Part shown: positions 16,988 to 26,268 of the stretch, in pieces | How the letters are laid out: the number at the start of each line of letters is the position of its first letter | Position numbering within the stretch: the stretch's first letter is position 1 | From: Pseudomonas proteolytica | Lineage (GTDB): Bacteria > Pseudomonadota > Gammaproteobacteria > Pseudomonadales > Pseudomonadaceae | Direction of reading: 5' to 3' | DNA length: 64,000 nt | NCBI RefSeq assembly: GCF_007858275.1 | Contig: NZ_VFEV01000009.1 | Coordinates: 62,001-126,000 of the forward strand | The notes under the pieces: generated by a model | Database searches by the model: none | The model's input: the letters and a program-made list of their open reading frames with translations, nothing else | What the model was told of the DNA's origin: nothing | Program-made: the position numbers and the translations under genes

Positions 16988-17932
16988 TTAATCAAGCGCC
17001 CTCGCCTTATGCCGCAGCAGATCAATAAACAACCCCAACTCGTGGCTCACCGGTTCACCCTTGCGCAGCAAGATGCCAAATGGCGCAAGCGTCACTTCCA
17101 GCTCCACTGGCAACTCGACCACTAGGCCCATCTTCAGGTAATCACGCAGGGCGCTTTCCGAAAGCACCATGATTGCATCGGTCAGTTGGATCAGTTGCTG
17201 CATGGAATACACCGAGCTGCATTCGATGATGTCCGCCGGCAGGGGCAAGGCCAGGCGCTGCAACGCTTCGTCAAAGCCGATGCGTGCCGGGCTGCTTTCC
17301 GGTTGCAGAATCCACGGCCAGTCGCTGACCAGTTCCTCCAACGGCAAGCTCGCGCGCTGCGCCAACGGATGCCCGGCATGTACCACCACCAGCAGGCGCT
17401 CGTTGCCCAACGGCTCAAAGCTGTAATGCTCGCTATTTGTGGCAGCGTTGCGACGGGCGATGGCCAGGTCGATACGCCCTTGTTCCAGCAGTTGGATCAC
17501 CTGGTCGCTGGTGTCGCCCATAATGCGAATGCGCAGTTGCGGGTTGAGTGACTTGATCTGGGCAATCGAGTCCATCACCAGGTCCGGCGCGGCGCCCATG
17601 ATGGTGCCGATGGCCAGGTAGCCATAACCGCCCTGCTGGCGGGCCATCAAGTCTTCGGCGCAGCGGTCCAGGCCGCTGAGTGCCGATTCGGCGAAGCGAA
17701 TCAACTCCTTGCCCAACGCCGTGGGGCGCATGCCACGGGGCAAGCGCTCGAACAGGTCACAGGCAAACATGTCCTCGATCTCGCGCAGCATGCGGGTGGC
17801 CGCCGGTTGCGACATGTTCAGGGCCTGGGAAGCACGGTGCAGGTTCTGGCTCGAACTCAAGGCCACCAGCATATGCAAATGCTTGTAGCGCAGGCGGTTG
17901 AACAGGCTGCGGGAGATCAGCGGACTACTCAT
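16988..17932 (-). CDS. LysR-family regulator, probable regulator of L-rhamnose catabolism
   Basis: A 314-residue LysR protein. The helix-turn-helix is at about 15-75 (YKHLHMLVALSSSQNLHRAS, QALNMSQPAATRMLREIEDM); the effector domain begins near 95 (YGYLAIGTIMGAAPDLVMDS). It is divergent from the rhamnose cluster with a 122-nt gap, which makes it the likely local regulator. Rhamnose pathways elsewhere often use AraC or DeoR-type regulators, so a LysR here is a modest deviation. The effector is unknown; rhamnonate or 2-keto-3-deoxyrhamnonate would be reasonable guesses. Confidence 0.9.
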   Translation of the reverse strand: MSSPLISRSLFNRLRYKHLHMLVALSSSQNLHRASQALNMSQPAATRMLREIEDMFACDLFERLPRGMRPTALGKELIRFAESALSGLDRCAEDLMARQQGGYGYLAIGTIMGAAPDLVMDSIAQIKSLNPQLRIRIMGDTSDQVIQLLEQGRIDLAIARRNAATNSEHYSFEPLGNERLLVVVHAGHPLAQRASLPLEELVSDWPWILQPESSPARIGFDEALQRLALPLPADIIECSSVYSMQQLIQLTDAIMVLSESALRDYLKMGLVVELPVELEVTLAPFGILLRKGEPVSHELGLFIDLLRHKARALD

Positions 17933-17947
17933 TCTGTTCCTTACTAT

Positions 17948-17966
17948 CGATACCCTGAGGTTATCG
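17948..17966. promoter_or_regulatory. Possible LysR operator in the divergent rhamnose promoter region
   Basis: CGATACCCTGAGGTTATCG is an interrupted palindrome (CGATA/TATCG, 9-bp spacer) in the 122-bp gap between the LysR gene and the MFS gene. LysR proteins bind such dyads; no experiment-based consensus supports this one. Confidence 0.35.
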
Positions 17967-18054
17967 CTTATGAGCGAGATTCGATTTGTAGCGCATTGCT
18001 CGGCCGCCGTACAGTCCGGCCCATAAGAACAAAGCCCTACAAAAGGACTTCAAG

Positions 18055-19350
18055 ATGACCACGCTACCCGTGTCCCTGCTCGCCAAAATTTCCTGGCGGC
18101 TGCTGCCCTTCCTGCTACTGATGTACATCATGGCCTTCCTCGACCGCGCCAACGTCGGGTTCGCCAAACAAGCCTTCCAGGCCGACACCGGCCTGAGCGA
18201 CGCCGCCTTCGCCTTTGGCGCCGGGGTGTTTTTTATGGGCTACGCCTTGCTCGAAGTGCCGAGCAACCTGATCCTGCATCGCGTCGGTGCCCGCCTGTGG
18301 ATGTGCCGGATCATGGTCAGTTGGGGCCTGGTCTCGGCGGCCATGATGTTTGCCCACAACGAAACCAGCTTCTACATCCTGCGCTTCTTGCTGGGTGTGG
18401 CCGAAGCCGGGTTTTTCCCTGGCGTAATCCTCTACCTCACCTACTGGTTTCCCCAGGCCGCACGCGGCAAGGCCATGGGTTTTTTCTACTTTGGCGCGCC
18501 ACTGGCCTTCATCTTCGGCAGCCCGCTGTCTGGCCTGCTCCTGGAAATGGACGGCTTCGGCGGCCTGCATGGCTGGCAATGGCTGTTCGTCGTGGAGGGC
18601 CTGATGGCTTCGGCAGTGGGGATCTGGGCCTATTGGTACCTGGACAATCGCCCCGCCGACGCCAAATGGCTGACCGTTGAGGAGCGCCGCCAGATCCAGG
18701 ACCTGCTGGACGCCGAAGACCAGCACAAAGGTTCCCATGGCCGCAACCTGCTCAGCGTGCTGTACCAGCCATCGGTGCTTTACCTGTGCCTGGTCTACCT
18801 GCTGATCCAAGCCAGTGTGTACGGCGTGGTGTTTTACCTGCCGACCCAGGTCAGTGGTTTGCTTGGCACCAAGGTCGGCCTGATGGTCGGGCTGGTCTCG
18901 GCGATTCCCTGGGTGTGCGCGCTGTTCGCCGCGTGGTGGATCCCCGGTTATTCCGACCGCAGCGGCGAGCGCCGGCGCACCGCATCGCTCACCTTATTAA
19001 TGGCTGCCGCTGGCATCGCCTGCTCAGTGACATTCGCCAACCCATTGCTGGGCATGCTCGCCCTGTGCTTCGCCGCCTCGGGATTTATTGCCGTGCAGCC
19101 GGTGTTCTGGACCTTCCCGTCCAGCTACCTGGCAGGTAGCGCCGCAGCTGCAGGAATTGCCTTGATCAACTCCTTTGGCGCACTGGGCGGGTTTATCGCC
19201 CCGGTCCTGAAGAACTGGGCGGAAACCGCCTTCCACTCCCCGGCAGCCGGCCTGTACCTGCTGTCCGCCACCACGGTACTGGCTGCGTTGCTGGTGCTGG
19301 GTATCCATTTCCCCGGCCAAAAAGCGTCGAACACGCCGGCCACTGTTTAA
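18055..19350 (+). CDS. MFS transporter, anion:cation symporter type, first gene of the rhamnose cluster
   Basis: A 431-residue, 12-helix transporter of the ACS (hexuronate/phthalate) family. The start of helix 1 ([20 protein letters not shown]) and the helix 4-5 segment [20 protein letters not shown] are characteristic. Such transporters take up organic acids, often sugar acids. Being first in an operon with rhamnonate dehydratase it may import L-rhamnonate or a related aldonate, complementing RhaT for the free sugar. That assignment is inference. It is followed by the dehydratase gene after 17 nt. Confidence 0.88.
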   Translation: MTTLPVSLLAKISWRLLPFLLLMYIMAFLDRANVGFAKQAFQADTGLSDAAFAFGAGVFFMGYALLEVPSNLILHRVGARLWMCRIMVSWGLVSAAMMFAHNETSFYILRFLLGVAEAGFFPGVILYLTYWFPQAARGKAMGFFYFGAPLAFIFGSPLSGLLLEMDGFGGLHGWQWLFVVEGLMASAVGIWAYWYLDNRPADAKWLTVEERRQIQDLLDAEDQHKGSHGRNLLSVLYQPSVLYLCLVYLLIQASVYGVVFYLPTQVSGLLGTKVGLMVGLVSAIPWVCALFAAWWIPGYSDRSGERRRTASLTLLMAAAGIACSVTFANPLLGMLALCFAASGFIAVQPVFWTFPSSYLAGSAAAAGIALINSFGALGGFIAPVLKNWAETAFHSPAAGLYLLSATTVLAALLVLGIHFPGQKASNTPATV

Positions 19351-19367
19351 TTTTCAGGAGTCACACC

Positions 19368-20552
19368 ATGGGCAACATCACCATCAAACACGTCCGCGCT
19401 TTTGTGTTGCGCGGCGGTGGCGCGGACTATCACGACCAGGCTGACGGTCACTGGATCGACGACCACATTTCCACGCCCATGAGCAAGTATCCCGAGTACC
19501 GCCAGAGCCGCCGCAGTTTCGGGATCAATGTGCTCGGCACGTTGGTAGTGGAGATAGAAGCCAGCGACGGTACCGTTGGGTTTGCCGTGACCACCGGTGG
19601 CGAACCTGCGGCCTATATCGTTGAGAAACACCTGGCACGTTTCCTTGAAGGCGCACGCGTCACTGATATCGAGAAAATCTGGGACCAGATGTACCAGTCC
19701 ACTCTGTATTACGGGCGTAAGGGTCTGGTAATCAACACCATCTCCGGCGTGGACCTGGCGCTGTGGGACCTGCTCGGCAAGATCCGCCAGGAACCGGTAC
19801 ACCAATTGCTCGGCGGTGCGGTGCGCGATGAACTGCAGTTCTACGCCACCGGCGCGCGCCCGGACCTGGCGCAGAAGATGGGTTTTATCGGTGGCAAGAT
19901 GCCCCTGCACCACGGCCCGGCCGAAGGTGAAGAAGGCTTGCGCAAAAACCTCGAAGAGCTGGCGACCATGCGTGAGCGGGTCGGCCCGGACTTCTGGCTG
20001 ATGCTCGATTGCTGGATGAGCCTGGACCTCAACTACGCCACCAAACTGGCGATTGGCGCCCACGAATACGGCCTTAAATGGATTGAAGAGGCGCTGTCCC
20101 CCGACGATTACTGGGGCTACGCAGCGCTGCGTAACAACGTACCCAAGGGCATGCTGGTCACCACCGGCGAACATGAAGCCACCCGCTGGGGCTTTCGCAT
20201 GCTCCTGGAGATGGGCTGCTGCGACATTATCCAGCCGGATGTCGGCTGGTGCGGCGGCTTGACAGAACTGGTGAAAATTTCCGCCCTGGCCGACGCGCAC
20301 AACGCCATGGTGGTGCCGCACGGTTCCTCGGTCTATAGCTACCACTTCGTCGCCACCCGGCAGAACAGCCCGTTCGCCGAATTCCTGATGATGGCGCCCA
20401 AGGCCGACGAAGTGGTGCCGATGTTCCACCCGCAACTGCTGGGCGAACCGGTGCCGATCAATGGCCGCATGCGCTTGTCGGTACTCGACAAGCCGGGCTT
20501 CGGCGTAGACCTGAACCCCGCTTGCCAACTGCATCGTCCGTATAACCGCTAA
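19368..20552 (+). CDS. rhmD: L-rhamnonate dehydratase
   Basis: A 394-residue enolase-superfamily enzyme that dehydrates L-rhamnonate to 2-keto-3-deoxy-L-rhamnonate. It matches the RhmD group along its length ([40 protein letters not shown]). Metal ligands are visible as Asp in [12 protein letters not shown], Glu in [10 protein letters not shown] and Glu in TTGEHEATR. The general base is the His in [13 protein letters not shown]. The ribosome-binding sequence CAGGAG lies 8 nt before the ATG. It is in tight order with the aldolase and aldehyde dehydrogenase that follow. Confidence 0.95.
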   Translation: MGNITIKHVRAFVLRGGGADYHDQADGHWIDDHISTPMSKYPEYRQSRRSFGINVLGTLVVEIEASDGTVGFAVTTGGEPAAYIVEKHLARFLEGARVTDIEKIWDQMYQSTLYYGRKGLVINTISGVDLALWDLLGKIRQEPVHQLLGGAVRDELQFYATGARPDLAQKMGFIGGKMPLHHGPAEGEEGLRKNLEELATMRERVGPDFWLMLDCWMSLDLNYATKLAIGAHEYGLKWIEEALSPDDYWGYAALRNNVPKGMLVTTGEHEATRWGFRMLLEMGCCDIIQPDVGWCGGLTELVKISALADAHNAMVVPHGSSVYSYHFVATRQNSPFAEFLMMAPKADEVVPMFHPQLLGEPVPINGRMRLSVLDKPGFGVDLNPACQLHRPYNR

Positions 20553-20563
20553 GGAATTTCACC

Positions 20564-21364
20564 ATGAAAATGCCTCACAACGCGTTCAAGGCCGGCCTGC
20601 GGCAGGACGTCAGCCAATACGGGATCTGGGCGGGTTTTGCCAACGGCTACGCCGCAGAAATTGTCGCCAGCGTAGGTTACGACTGGATGCTGATTGACGG
20701 CGAACACGCGCCGAACACCGTGCCCAGCGTGCTCAATCAATTGCAGGCAGTGGCGCCGTACAGCACCGCGCCCGTGGTGCGTGCGGTCAGCGGCGATGCC
20801 AACCTGATCAAGCAACTGCTGGATCTCGGCGCGCAGACCCTGATGATCCCCATGGTCGAAACCGCCGAGCAAGCCCAGGCCCTGGTGCGCGCCATGCGTT
20901 ATCCGCCCCACGGTATCCGTGGCGTGGGCGGCGGCCTGACCCGGGCGACGCGCTGGGATGGCGTCGACCATTACCTCACGACCGCCCATCAAGAGCTATG
21001 CCTGATCGTTCAGGTCGAGTCGCGCCTGGGCGTGGAAAACGTCGAGGCCATCGCCGCCGTCGAAGGCGTGGACGCGGTATTTATCGGCCCCGCTGACCTG
21101 TCCATCGGCCTCGGCCATGCCGGTAACCCCGGCCACCCCGAAGTCCAGGAGCGCATCCAGCACGCGGTCAGCGCTACGCTCGCTGCGGGCAAGGCCTGCG
21201 GCATTCTTGCACCCAATGAAGAAGACGCCCGACGTTACCAGGCCTGGGGCTGCCGCTTTATCGCGGTAGCCATTGATATCAGCCTGCTGCGCCAGAGCGC
21301 CCAAAGTACCCTCGCCCGCTACCGCCCTGCCGCCGACGCTAAAGCGCCTTCGCGCACTTACTAA
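20564..21364 (+). CDS. rhmA: 2-keto-3-deoxy-L-rhamnonate aldolase
   Basis: A 266-residue class II aldolase of the HpcH/HpaI family, the length of E. coli RhmA/YfaU (267). It splits 2-keto-3-deoxy-L-rhamnonate into pyruvate and L-lactaldehyde. Seen in the sequence: WMLIDGEHAPNTVPSVLNQL, with the active-site His; LIVQVESRLGVENVEAI, with the metal-binding Glu; and DAVFIGPADLSIGLGHAGN, with the metal-binding Asp. It starts 11 nt after rhmD, so translation is likely coupled. Confidence 0.94.
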   Translation: MKMPHNAFKAGLRQDVSQYGIWAGFANGYAAEIVASVGYDWMLIDGEHAPNTVPSVLNQLQAVAPYSTAPVVRAVSGDANLIKQLLDLGAQTLMIPMVETAEQAQALVRAMRYPPHGIRGVGGGLTRATRWDGVDHYLTTAHQELCLIVQVESRLGVENVEAIAAVEGVDAVFIGPADLSIGLGHAGNPGHPEVQERIQHAVSATLAAGKACGILAPNEEDARRYQAWGCRFIAVAIDISLLRQSAQSTLARYRPAADAKAPSRTY

Positions 21365-21374
21365 GGAGCCTGCC

Positions 21375-22808
21375 ATGCCATCCGTTCCGGTTTACCAGAA
21401 CTTCATCAACGGCTGCTTTACCGCCAGCAGCGCGCACATCGACGTGCTGAACCCGGCCACCGGCGCACTGCTGTCCAAGGTGCCGGCCGCCACTGCCGAA
21501 GATGTCGACCAGGCCCTGGCCGCCGCCCGCGCAGCGCAAAAAGACTGGTCCCGCAAACCGGCCATCGAGCGCGCCGGGCACTTGCGACGAATCGCCGCCA
21601 AGCTGCGGGAAAACGTCGCGCACCTGGCCCGCACCGTCACACTAGAACAGGGCAAGATCAGCAGCCTGGCCGAAATCGAAGTCAACTTCACCGCAGACTA
21701 CCTCGACTACATGGCCGAATGGGCGCGCCGCATCGAAGGCGAGATCATCACCAGCGACCGGCCCAACGAAAACATCTTCCTGTTCCGCAAACCCCTGGGC
21801 GTGGTGGCCGGGATCCTGCCGTGGAATTTCCCGTTCTTCCTCATCGCCCGCAAGATGGCCCCGGCTCTGCTGACCGGCAATACCATCGTGATCAAGCCCA
21901 GCGAAGAAACACCGAACAACTGCTTTGAGTTCGCCCGCCTGGTGGCCGAGACCGACTTGCCGGCCGGGGTATTCAACGTAGTCTGCGGCGACGGCCAGGT
22001 CGGCAGCGCCCTCACCGCCCACAAGGGCGTGGACATGATCAGCTTCACCGGCAGCGTCGCGACTGGCTCGCGGATCATGACCGCGGCGGCACCGAACATC
22101 ACCAAGCTCAACCTGGAGCTGGGCGGCAAGGCGCCGGCCATCGTCCTGGCCGATGCCGACCTGGAGCTGGCCGTCAAAGCCATTCGTGACTCGCGGATCA
22201 TCAACAGCGGCCAAGTGTGCAACTGCGCAGAACGTGTGTATGTACAACGCAGCGTCGCCGACCAGTTTATCGAGCGCATCAGCGCGGCGATGGCCGCCAC
22301 CCGCTACGGCGACCCACTGGCCCAGGCCGATGTGGAAATGGGCCCGCTGATCAACCGCCAGGGTCTGGAGAATGTCAACCGCAAGGTGCGCACGGCCCTG
22401 GCCCAAGGTGCCAGCCTGGTCACCGGCGGGCAGATTGCCGACCTCGGCGCCGGCTTTCACTTTCAGCCGACGGTATTGGCCGGTGGCCGCGCCGACATGG
22501 ATATCATGCGCGAAGAAATCTTCGGCCCGGTGCTTCCGATCCAGATTATCGACGACCTCGACGAAGCCATCGCCCTGGCCAATGACTGCGACTATGGTCT
22601 GACCTCCTCGATCTACACCCGTGACCTGGGCAAGGCGATGCACGCAGTGCGCGAACTCGATTTTGGCGAAACCTACGTCAACCGCGAGAACTTCGAGGCG
22701 ATGCAGGGCTTCCATGCCGGCGTGCGCAAATCCGGGATCGGCGGCGCCGATGGCAAACACGGCCTGTACGAGTACACCCATACCCATGTGGTGTACCTGC
22801 AGAGCTGA
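21375..22808 (+). CDS. aldA: Lactaldehyde dehydrogenase (AldA-type)
   Basis: A 477-residue NAD-dependent aldehyde dehydrogenase, starting at ATG 21375 after AAGGAG. It oxidises the L-lactaldehyde released by the aldolase to L-lactate. Visible motifs are ILPWNFPFFLIARKMAPAL, FTGSVATGSRI (NAD site), LNLELGGKAPAIVL with the catalytic Glu, and NSGQVCNCAERVYV with the catalytic Cys. The segment VNRENFEAMQGFHAG and the C-terminus VVYLQS are typical of E. coli AldA (479 residues), which supports the substrate call over other aldehyde dehydrogenases. Confidence 0.93.
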   Translation: MPSVPVYQNFINGCFTASSAHIDVLNPATGALLSKVPAATAEDVDQALAAARAAQKDWSRKPAIERAGHLRRIAAKLRENVAHLARTVTLEQGKISSLAEIEVNFTADYLDYMAEWARRIEGEIITSDRPNENIFLFRKPLGVVAGILPWNFPFFLIARKMAPALLTGNTIVIKPSEETPNNCFEFARLVAETDLPAGVFNVVCGDGQVGSALTAHKGVDMISFTGSVATGSRIMTAAAPNITKLNLELGGKAPAIVLADADLELAVKAIRDSRIINSGQVCNCAERVYVQRSVADQFIERISAAMAATRYGDPLAQADVEMGPLINRQGLENVNRKVRTALAQGASLVTGGQIADLGAGFHFQPTVLAGGRADMDIMREEIFGPVLPIQIIDDLDEAIALANDCDYGLTSSIYTRDLGKAMHAVRELDFGETYVNRENFEAMQGFHAGVRKSGIGGADGKHGLYEYTHTHVVYLQS

Positions 22809-22875
22809 GGTGGTGCAACGGTCACGGCATGTGAGTGCCGGCCCTCACAACGACCCTTCCAACAAGGATTGCGCA

Positions 22876-23760
22876 ATGAGCATTGCCAACCTCTACAGCG
22901 GCCCGATCATCGACAGCCATTTGCACCTGTTCGACCCACGCCGCCCTCAGGGTATCCCGTGGCCCGAGCCGGGCAACCGCCTGTACGCCGCACATTTGCC
23001 TGAAGACTACTGGGCGCTGGCGGCCCGACATAACGTGATCGGTGCCATTGCGGTGGAAGCCAGCCCGTGGCGCGACGATAACCGCTGGTTGCTGGAAACC
23101 CTGCGCAGCGATGCGCGAATGCTTGGCTTTGTCGGCAATCTCGACCCGCTGCACGCGCAGTTTGCCGGCGAACTTGCGGCACTGGCCTACGAGCCACTGT
23201 TCCTTGGCCTGCGCTACGGCAACCTGTGGGACCGTGATTTGCTGGTCGACCAAACACGTCCCGGGTTTATCGACGGCCTGCGCCAGCTTGCCGATTGCGG
23301 CCGTTGCCTGGACAGCGCCAACCCAGACCCGCGGCTGATCAAGGGCCTGTTGCACCTGAGCGATGCCCTCCCCGAGCTGCGCATCATTATCGATCACCTG
23401 CCCAACGCCCAGATCCCTGTGGGCCAGGAAACGGCCTACCATGCAGACCTGTTGCGCTTGGCCGAACGGCCCAATGTATTTGCCAAGCTGGCAGAAATCC
23501 CCCAGCACGGGCCCAACGGCTTGATTGTCGATAGCGCGTTTTACAACGACCGCCTGGCCGTACTGTGGGACGCGTTTGGCGAAGACCGCTGCTTCTTTGG
23601 CAGCGATTGGCCCAATAGCGATCACCTCGCCGATTTCGCCGCCACCCTGGGCCTGGTCAAACGCTGCATGGCTGATCAGCGACAGGCCGTCCAGGAAAAA
23701 TTCTTCCTGCACAACGCCGTGCGCATCTACAGCCCGACCCTGCCCCCTGGAGGCCTCTGA
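22876..23760 (+). CDS. Amidohydrolase-family sugar lactonase, probable L-rhamnono-1,4-lactonase
   Basis: A 294-residue TIM-barrel hydrolase of the amidohydrolase-2 family (COG3618-like). Motifs are IIDSHLHLFDP at the N-terminus (HxH metal ligands), IIIDHLPNAQIP and FGSDWPNSDH, with the C-terminal catalytic Asp. The family includes L-fucono- and L-rhamnono-lactonases. In this cluster it would hydrolyse the lactone made by the dehydrogenase at 25329. The ATG at 22876 follows AAGGA. Its TGA overlaps the mutarotase ATG (TGATG). The exact lactone specificity is inferred from context. Confidence 0.88.
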   Translation: MSIANLYSGPIIDSHLHLFDPRRPQGIPWPEPGNRLYAAHLPEDYWALAARHNVIGAIAVEASPWRDDNRWLLETLRSDARMLGFVGNLDPLHAQFAGELAALAYEPLFLGLRYGNLWDRDLLVDQTRPGFIDGLRQLADCGRCLDSANPDPRLIKGLLHLSDALPELRIIIDHLPNAQIPVGQETAYHADLLRLAERPNVFAKLAEIPQHGPNGLIVDSAFYNDRLAVLWDAFGEDRCFFGSDWPNSDHLADFAATLGLVKRCMADQRQAVQEKFFLHNAVRIYSPTLPPGGL

Positions 23761-24080
23761 TGCCGACCCGTGCCTTTCGCATGAACCTCAACCCCGGCAT
23801 GGCCGACGAATACCGTCGGCGCCATGACCAGATCTGGCCGGAGCTGGCCCAGGCCCTGCGCGATGCCGGCGTGGTGGATTACCGGATCTTCCTCGACGAG
23901 CCCAGCAACGCACTGTTTGCAGTGTTGACCCACGAAGCGGTGCATGGCCTCAACGCCCTGCCCGGCACTGCGCTGATGCAGCGCTGGTGGCACTACATGC
24001 ACGACATCATGCCCAGCCACCCGGATAACTCGCCGGTCAGCATGGACCTGCTACCGATGTTCAGCCTCACGCCCGACTGA
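23760..24080 (+). CDS. rhaM: L-rhamnose mutarotase
   Basis: A 106-residue protein of the RhaM/YiiL family, which interconverts alpha and beta anomers of L-rhamnose. It shows the family pattern FRMNLNPGMADEYRRRHDQI with the catalytic His, YRIFLDEPSNALFAVL, and RWWHYMHDIMPSHPDNSP. Length matches E. coli RhaM (104). It is coupled to the lactonase gene by a TGATG overlap. Its presence firmly ties the cluster to L-rhamnose rather than to fucose or another sugar. Confidence 0.95.
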   Translation: MPTRAFRMNLNPGMADEYRRRHDQIWPELAQALRDAGVVDYRIFLDEPSNALFAVLTHEAVHGLNALPGTALMQRWWHYMHDIMPSHPDNSPVSMDLLPMFSLTPD

Positions 24081-24123
24081 TCCATTCATCTGCTTACCAC
24101 CACAATAAAAAGGATTCGAACAC

Positions 24124-25182
24124 GTGGAAATCATTCTCCTCGGTGTGATTCTGCATTTAATCGGCGGCTTTGCCTCCGGCAGTTTCTACATCCCCTACAA
24201 AAAAGTCGGTGGCTGGGCCTGGGAAAGCTACTGGATCACCGGTGGCCTGGTGTCGTGGCTGATCGTGCCGCTGATTGCCGCACAATTGACCGTGCCCGGC
24301 TGGGTCGAGATCCTGCGTAACGCCGACACCAGCACCCTGCTCTGGACTTATATGTTCGGCGTGCTGTGGGGCATCGGCGGGCTGACGTTCGGCCTGACCA
24401 TGCGTTATCTGGGGCTGTCACTGGGCATGTCGCTGATCATGGGCCTGACCTCGGCCCTCGGTGCGTTGATGCCAGCGTTGTACCGCGACCTGTTCACCCA
24501 CGAGACAGAGGGCACCCTGACCTCGATGCTGGCATCACAAGGCGGCCATTGGGTGCTATGGGGCGTGGCCGTGTCGCTGATCGGTATCGCGGTGTGCGGC
24601 AAGGCCGGGTTGATCAAGGAACGGGAAGTGTCCCAGGCAGTGAAGTTAGCCAGTGTCAGCGAGTTCGCCCTGGGCAAGGGCATGCTGGTGGCGGTGATTT
24701 CCGGGGTGCTGAGCGCGTGTTTCAGCTATGGCATTTCCGCCGGGCGCCCACTGGCCGCTGCAGCGGTGGAACATGGTGCCAACAGCCTGTTCCAGAACAA
24801 CGTGACGTTCATGGTAATCATGTGGGGCGGCCTGACGACCAACGGCATCTGGTGCCTGTGGCTGAACTGGCGCAACCGCACGTTCCGCAACTACACCGAC
24901 CGCAGCACCCCGCTGTTGCGCAACTACCTGCTGGTGGCGTGCGCCGGGACCCTGTGGTTCCTGCAATTTTTCTTCTATGGCATGGGCGAAAGCCGCTTGC
25001 AGAACGACGCCAGTTCATGGGTGCTGCACATGTCCTTCATCATCATTGTGTCCAATTGCTGGGGCCTGTATTTGCGCGAATGGCACGGCACCAGCGCGAC
25101 CAACAAAAGCGTGCTGGTGGCCGGGATCGCGGTGATCCTCGGCGCGATTGCCATGGTTGGCTACGGTAATTACCTCGGCTGA
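24124..25182 (+). CDS. rhaT: L-rhamnose-proton symporter RhaT
   Basis: A 352-residue membrane protein with about 10 helices, of the RhaT family. The N-terminus IILLGVILHLIGGFASGSFY followed by IPYKKVGGWAWESYW is characteristic, as is LWFLQFFFYGMGESRL near the C-terminus. It starts with GTG at 24124, after AAAGGA. Length agrees with E. coli RhaT (344). It imports the free sugar, whereas the MFS gene at 18055 probably handles a different compound. Confidence 0.95.
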   Translation: MEIILLGVILHLIGGFASGSFYIPYKKVGGWAWESYWITGGLVSWLIVPLIAAQLTVPGWVEILRNADTSTLLWTYMFGVLWGIGGLTFGLTMRYLGLSLGMSLIMGLTSALGALMPALYRDLFTHETEGTLTSMLASQGGHWVLWGVAVSLIGIAVCGKAGLIKEREVSQAVKLASVSEFALGKGMLVAVISGVLSACFSYGISAGRPLAAAAVEHGANSLFQNNVTFMVIMWGGLTTNGIWCLWLNWRNRTFRNYTDRSTPLLRNYLLVACAGTLWFLQFFFYGMGESRLQNDASSWVLHMSFIIIVSNCWGLYLREWHGTSATNKSVLVAGIAVILGAIAMVGYGNYLG

Positions 25183-25198
25183 GGCCGCAATGTCTTTT

Positions 25199-25298
25199 TG
25201 TAGGAGCGAGCTTGCTCGCGAAGAACCTGATGACGCCGCGTTCAGCCGCTAAGCCCGCGTTATCGTTGATGTTTTTCGCGAGCAAGCTCGCTCCTACA
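25199..25298. repeat. REP-type extragenic palindrome inside the rhamnose cluster
   Basis: TGTAGGAGCGAGCTTGCTCG and its inverse CGAGCAAGCTCGCTCCTACA enclose about 100 bp between rhaT and the dehydrogenase gene. It may lower expression of the last gene relative to the upstream ones. Confidence 0.88.
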
Positions 25299-25328
25299 AC
25301 AGCGTTAATTTTTTTCAGGAGATTTCCC

Positions 25329-26102
25329 ATGATGTTGCTAGCAGACAAAACCGTGATCATCACCGGCGCCTCCCGTGGCATCGGCCGCGCCGCCGCCCGC
25401 GAGTGCGCACGCCAGGGCGCCCGCGTAGTGATCGGCCATAGCGGCAGCGAACAAGGCACACACGCCGCGCTGTCGCTGATCGAAGAGATCCGCGCCTTCG
25501 GCGGCCAGGCCATTGAAGTGGGTGGCGATGCCGCCGACCCGGACACCGGCGACACGCTGGTGGCCGCTGCGGTCGAGGCCTTTGGCAGTGTCGATGTGTT
25601 CGTCAATAACGCCGGTATCTGCCCGTTCCACTCCTTCCTCGACATGCCGCGCGAGGTGTACCTCAAGACCGTCAACACCAACCTCAACGGCGCCTATTTT
25701 GCGGTGCAGGCAGCGGCCAACCAGATGAAGAACCAGGGGCGTGGCGGTGCGATCATTGCCGTCAGTTCCATCAGCGCCCTGGTGGGCGGCGGCATGCAGA
25801 CCCACTACACGCCGACCAAGGCCGGCCTGCATTCGCTGATGCAGTCCTGCGCCATCGCCCTGGGGCCGTATGGCATCCGCTGCAACTCGGTCTTGCCGGG
25901 CACTATCGCCACCGACATCAACAAAGAAGACCTGGCTGACGAGGAAAAACTCGCCTACATGACCTCGCGCACGCCGTTGGGCCGCCTGGGTGAGCCGGAC
26001 GACGTCGCCGGGCCGATCGTGTTCCTCGCCTCCGATATGGCGCGCTACGTGACCGGTGCATCGTTGCTGGTCGATGGCGGGTTGTTCGTCAACTTGCAGT
26101 AA
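25329..26102 (+). CDS. SDR-family dehydrogenase, probable L-rhamnose 1-dehydrogenase
   Basis: A 257-residue short-chain dehydrogenase. The cofactor site is IITGASRGIGRAAAREC, the structural motif is VFVNNAGICPFHSF, and the catalytic Ser-Tyr-Lys appears as AVSSIS and THYTPTKAG. GAEAs such as SEQGTHAALSLIEEI follow the second strand, so NAD versus NADP preference is unclear. By elimination it supplies the first step, oxidation of L-rhamnose to L-rhamnono-lactone, since all later steps are encoded upstream. CAGGAG lies before the ATG at 25329. Confidence 0.87.
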   Translation: MMLLADKTVIITGASRGIGRAAARECARQGARVVIGHSGSEQGTHAALSLIEEIRAFGGQAIEVGGDAADPDTGDTLVAAAVEAFGSVDVFVNNAGICPFHSFLDMPREVYLKTVNTNLNGAYFAVQAAANQMKNQGRGGAIIAVSSISALVGGGMQTHYTPTKAGLHSLMQSCAIALGPYGIRCNSVLPGTIATDINKEDLADEEKLAYMTSRTPLGRLGEPDDVAGPIVFLASDMARYVTGASLLVDGGLFVNLQ

Positions 26103-26129
26103 CCCCTCCCGCAGACACCTCACATCCAC

Positions 26130-26200
26130 TGTAGGAGCCGGCTTGCCGGCGATAGCGGTCGCACTTCACACCGCCATCGCGAGCAAGCCCGCTGCCACAT
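26130..26200. repeat. Degenerate REP pair
   Basis: TGTAGGAGCCGGCTTGCCGG starts the element and GAGCAAGCCCGCTGCCACAT ends it; the two arms come from different REP subtypes and pair imperfectly. It lies between the dehydrogenase and oprB. Confidence 0.7.
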
Positions 26201-26268
26201 TGGGGGTCTGTGTGTGCCTGGAATTTGTGTTTTACCCCTGATAACAACAATAAAACCAAGGAGCATTC

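Noticed and set aside
25199..25298. REP palindromes considered as attachment or recombination sites
   Set aside because: They carry no integrase neighbour and match the common GTAGGAGC-type Pseudomonas REP seen at several other places in the window.
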